This document shows, in pieces, positions 5,941-6,039 of a stretch of 6,039 bases of DNA (position 1 is its first letter; every line of letters starts with the position of its first letter). Source of the DNA: an uncultured Porphyromonadaceae bacterium (GTDB lineage Bacteria > Bacteroidota > Bacteroidia > Bacteroidales > Muribaculaceae). The position numbers and the translations under genes were made by a program. The DNA is taken from positions 1-6,039 of the forward strand of contig URWH01000121.1 in the NCBI GenBank assembly GCA_900551515.1, written 5' to 3'. The notes under the pieces are model-generated. The model had not been told where the DNA came from. It saw only the letters and a program-made list of their open reading frames with translations, and made no database searches.

Positions 5941-6039
5941 AGGGTGTTGCAGAAGGGGTGAGATGCAAAGCGCTGAGGATGAAACTTAGACCCCATCCCA
6001 CAAAATATGTTAACGTCAGGGTCGCAGCAGTGCGCCAGA
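5941..6039. other. Unidentified right-end sequence beyond the transposase remnant
   Basis: These 99 bp fit no family I can name. They do not continue the transposase frame. One minus-strand frame is open from the window edge to a TGA at about 5931 (…TYFVGWGLSFILSALHLTPS…), and one plus-strand frame (PEGVAEGVRCKALRMKLRPH…) is open to the edge. Neither has a convincing start, and I do not claim either as a gene. The stretch may be the interior of another repeat or mobile element recombined with the IS end, or the flank into which a partial IS was joined. Confidence 0.4.

Overview
The window reads as a chromosomal core region of a Bacteroidales bacterium. A Muribaculaceae/Bacteroides-like gut lineage is the best guess from protein style; this is inference without any search. 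Supporting signs are a Bacteroidota-type -7 promoter element (TAnnTTTG), a B. theta-style dipeptidyl peptidase III, a Bacteroidota-type RseP with an enlarged loop after HExxH, an abundant-type OmpA with an AT-rich leader, and moderately GC-rich genes separated by AT-rich spacers with few strong Shine-Dalgarno sites.

Positions 1-4284 hold four genes on the minus strand, in transcription order dxr, rseP, rlmI and a dipeptidyl peptidase III gene cut by the left edge. Spacers are 39, 24 and 31 nt and no convincing terminator lies between them, so one transcript is likely. It would start at the TATCTTTG element at 4284-4277, just upstream of dxr. Dxr makes MEP for isoprenoid synthesis, RseP is a site-2 intramembrane protease, RlmI is a 23S rRNA cytosine methyltransferase, and the last protein is an exported M49 peptidase. 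The dxr-rseP pairing is common across bacteria. The two downstream genes look like housekeeping passengers.

Positions 4241-4521 are an AT-rich divergent intergenic region. Positions 4522-5742 (plus strand) encode an OmpA-type outer-membrane protein with a signal peptide, an eight-strand-type barrel, a short coiled linker and a C-terminal peptidoglycan-binding domain.

From 5802 rightward lies the end of an IS3-family (IS150-like) insertion sequence on the minus strand: a terminal repeat with C7A10 tracts, followed by the last ~25 recognisable residues of an OrfB transposase (EYIDYYDNK...LKGKSPVQYRT). Recognisable transposase stops at about 5940. The final ~100 bp do not continue the family pattern, so the element is probably truncated or recombined. 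A strong hairpin (5858-5888) inside the transposase remnant may also stop ompA transcription.

I see no novel defence, CRISPR or biosynthetic system. The points most worth a second look are the dxr start/promoter overlap, an 18-nt-period duplication ahead of rseP, the IS junction beside ompA, and the unidentified right end.
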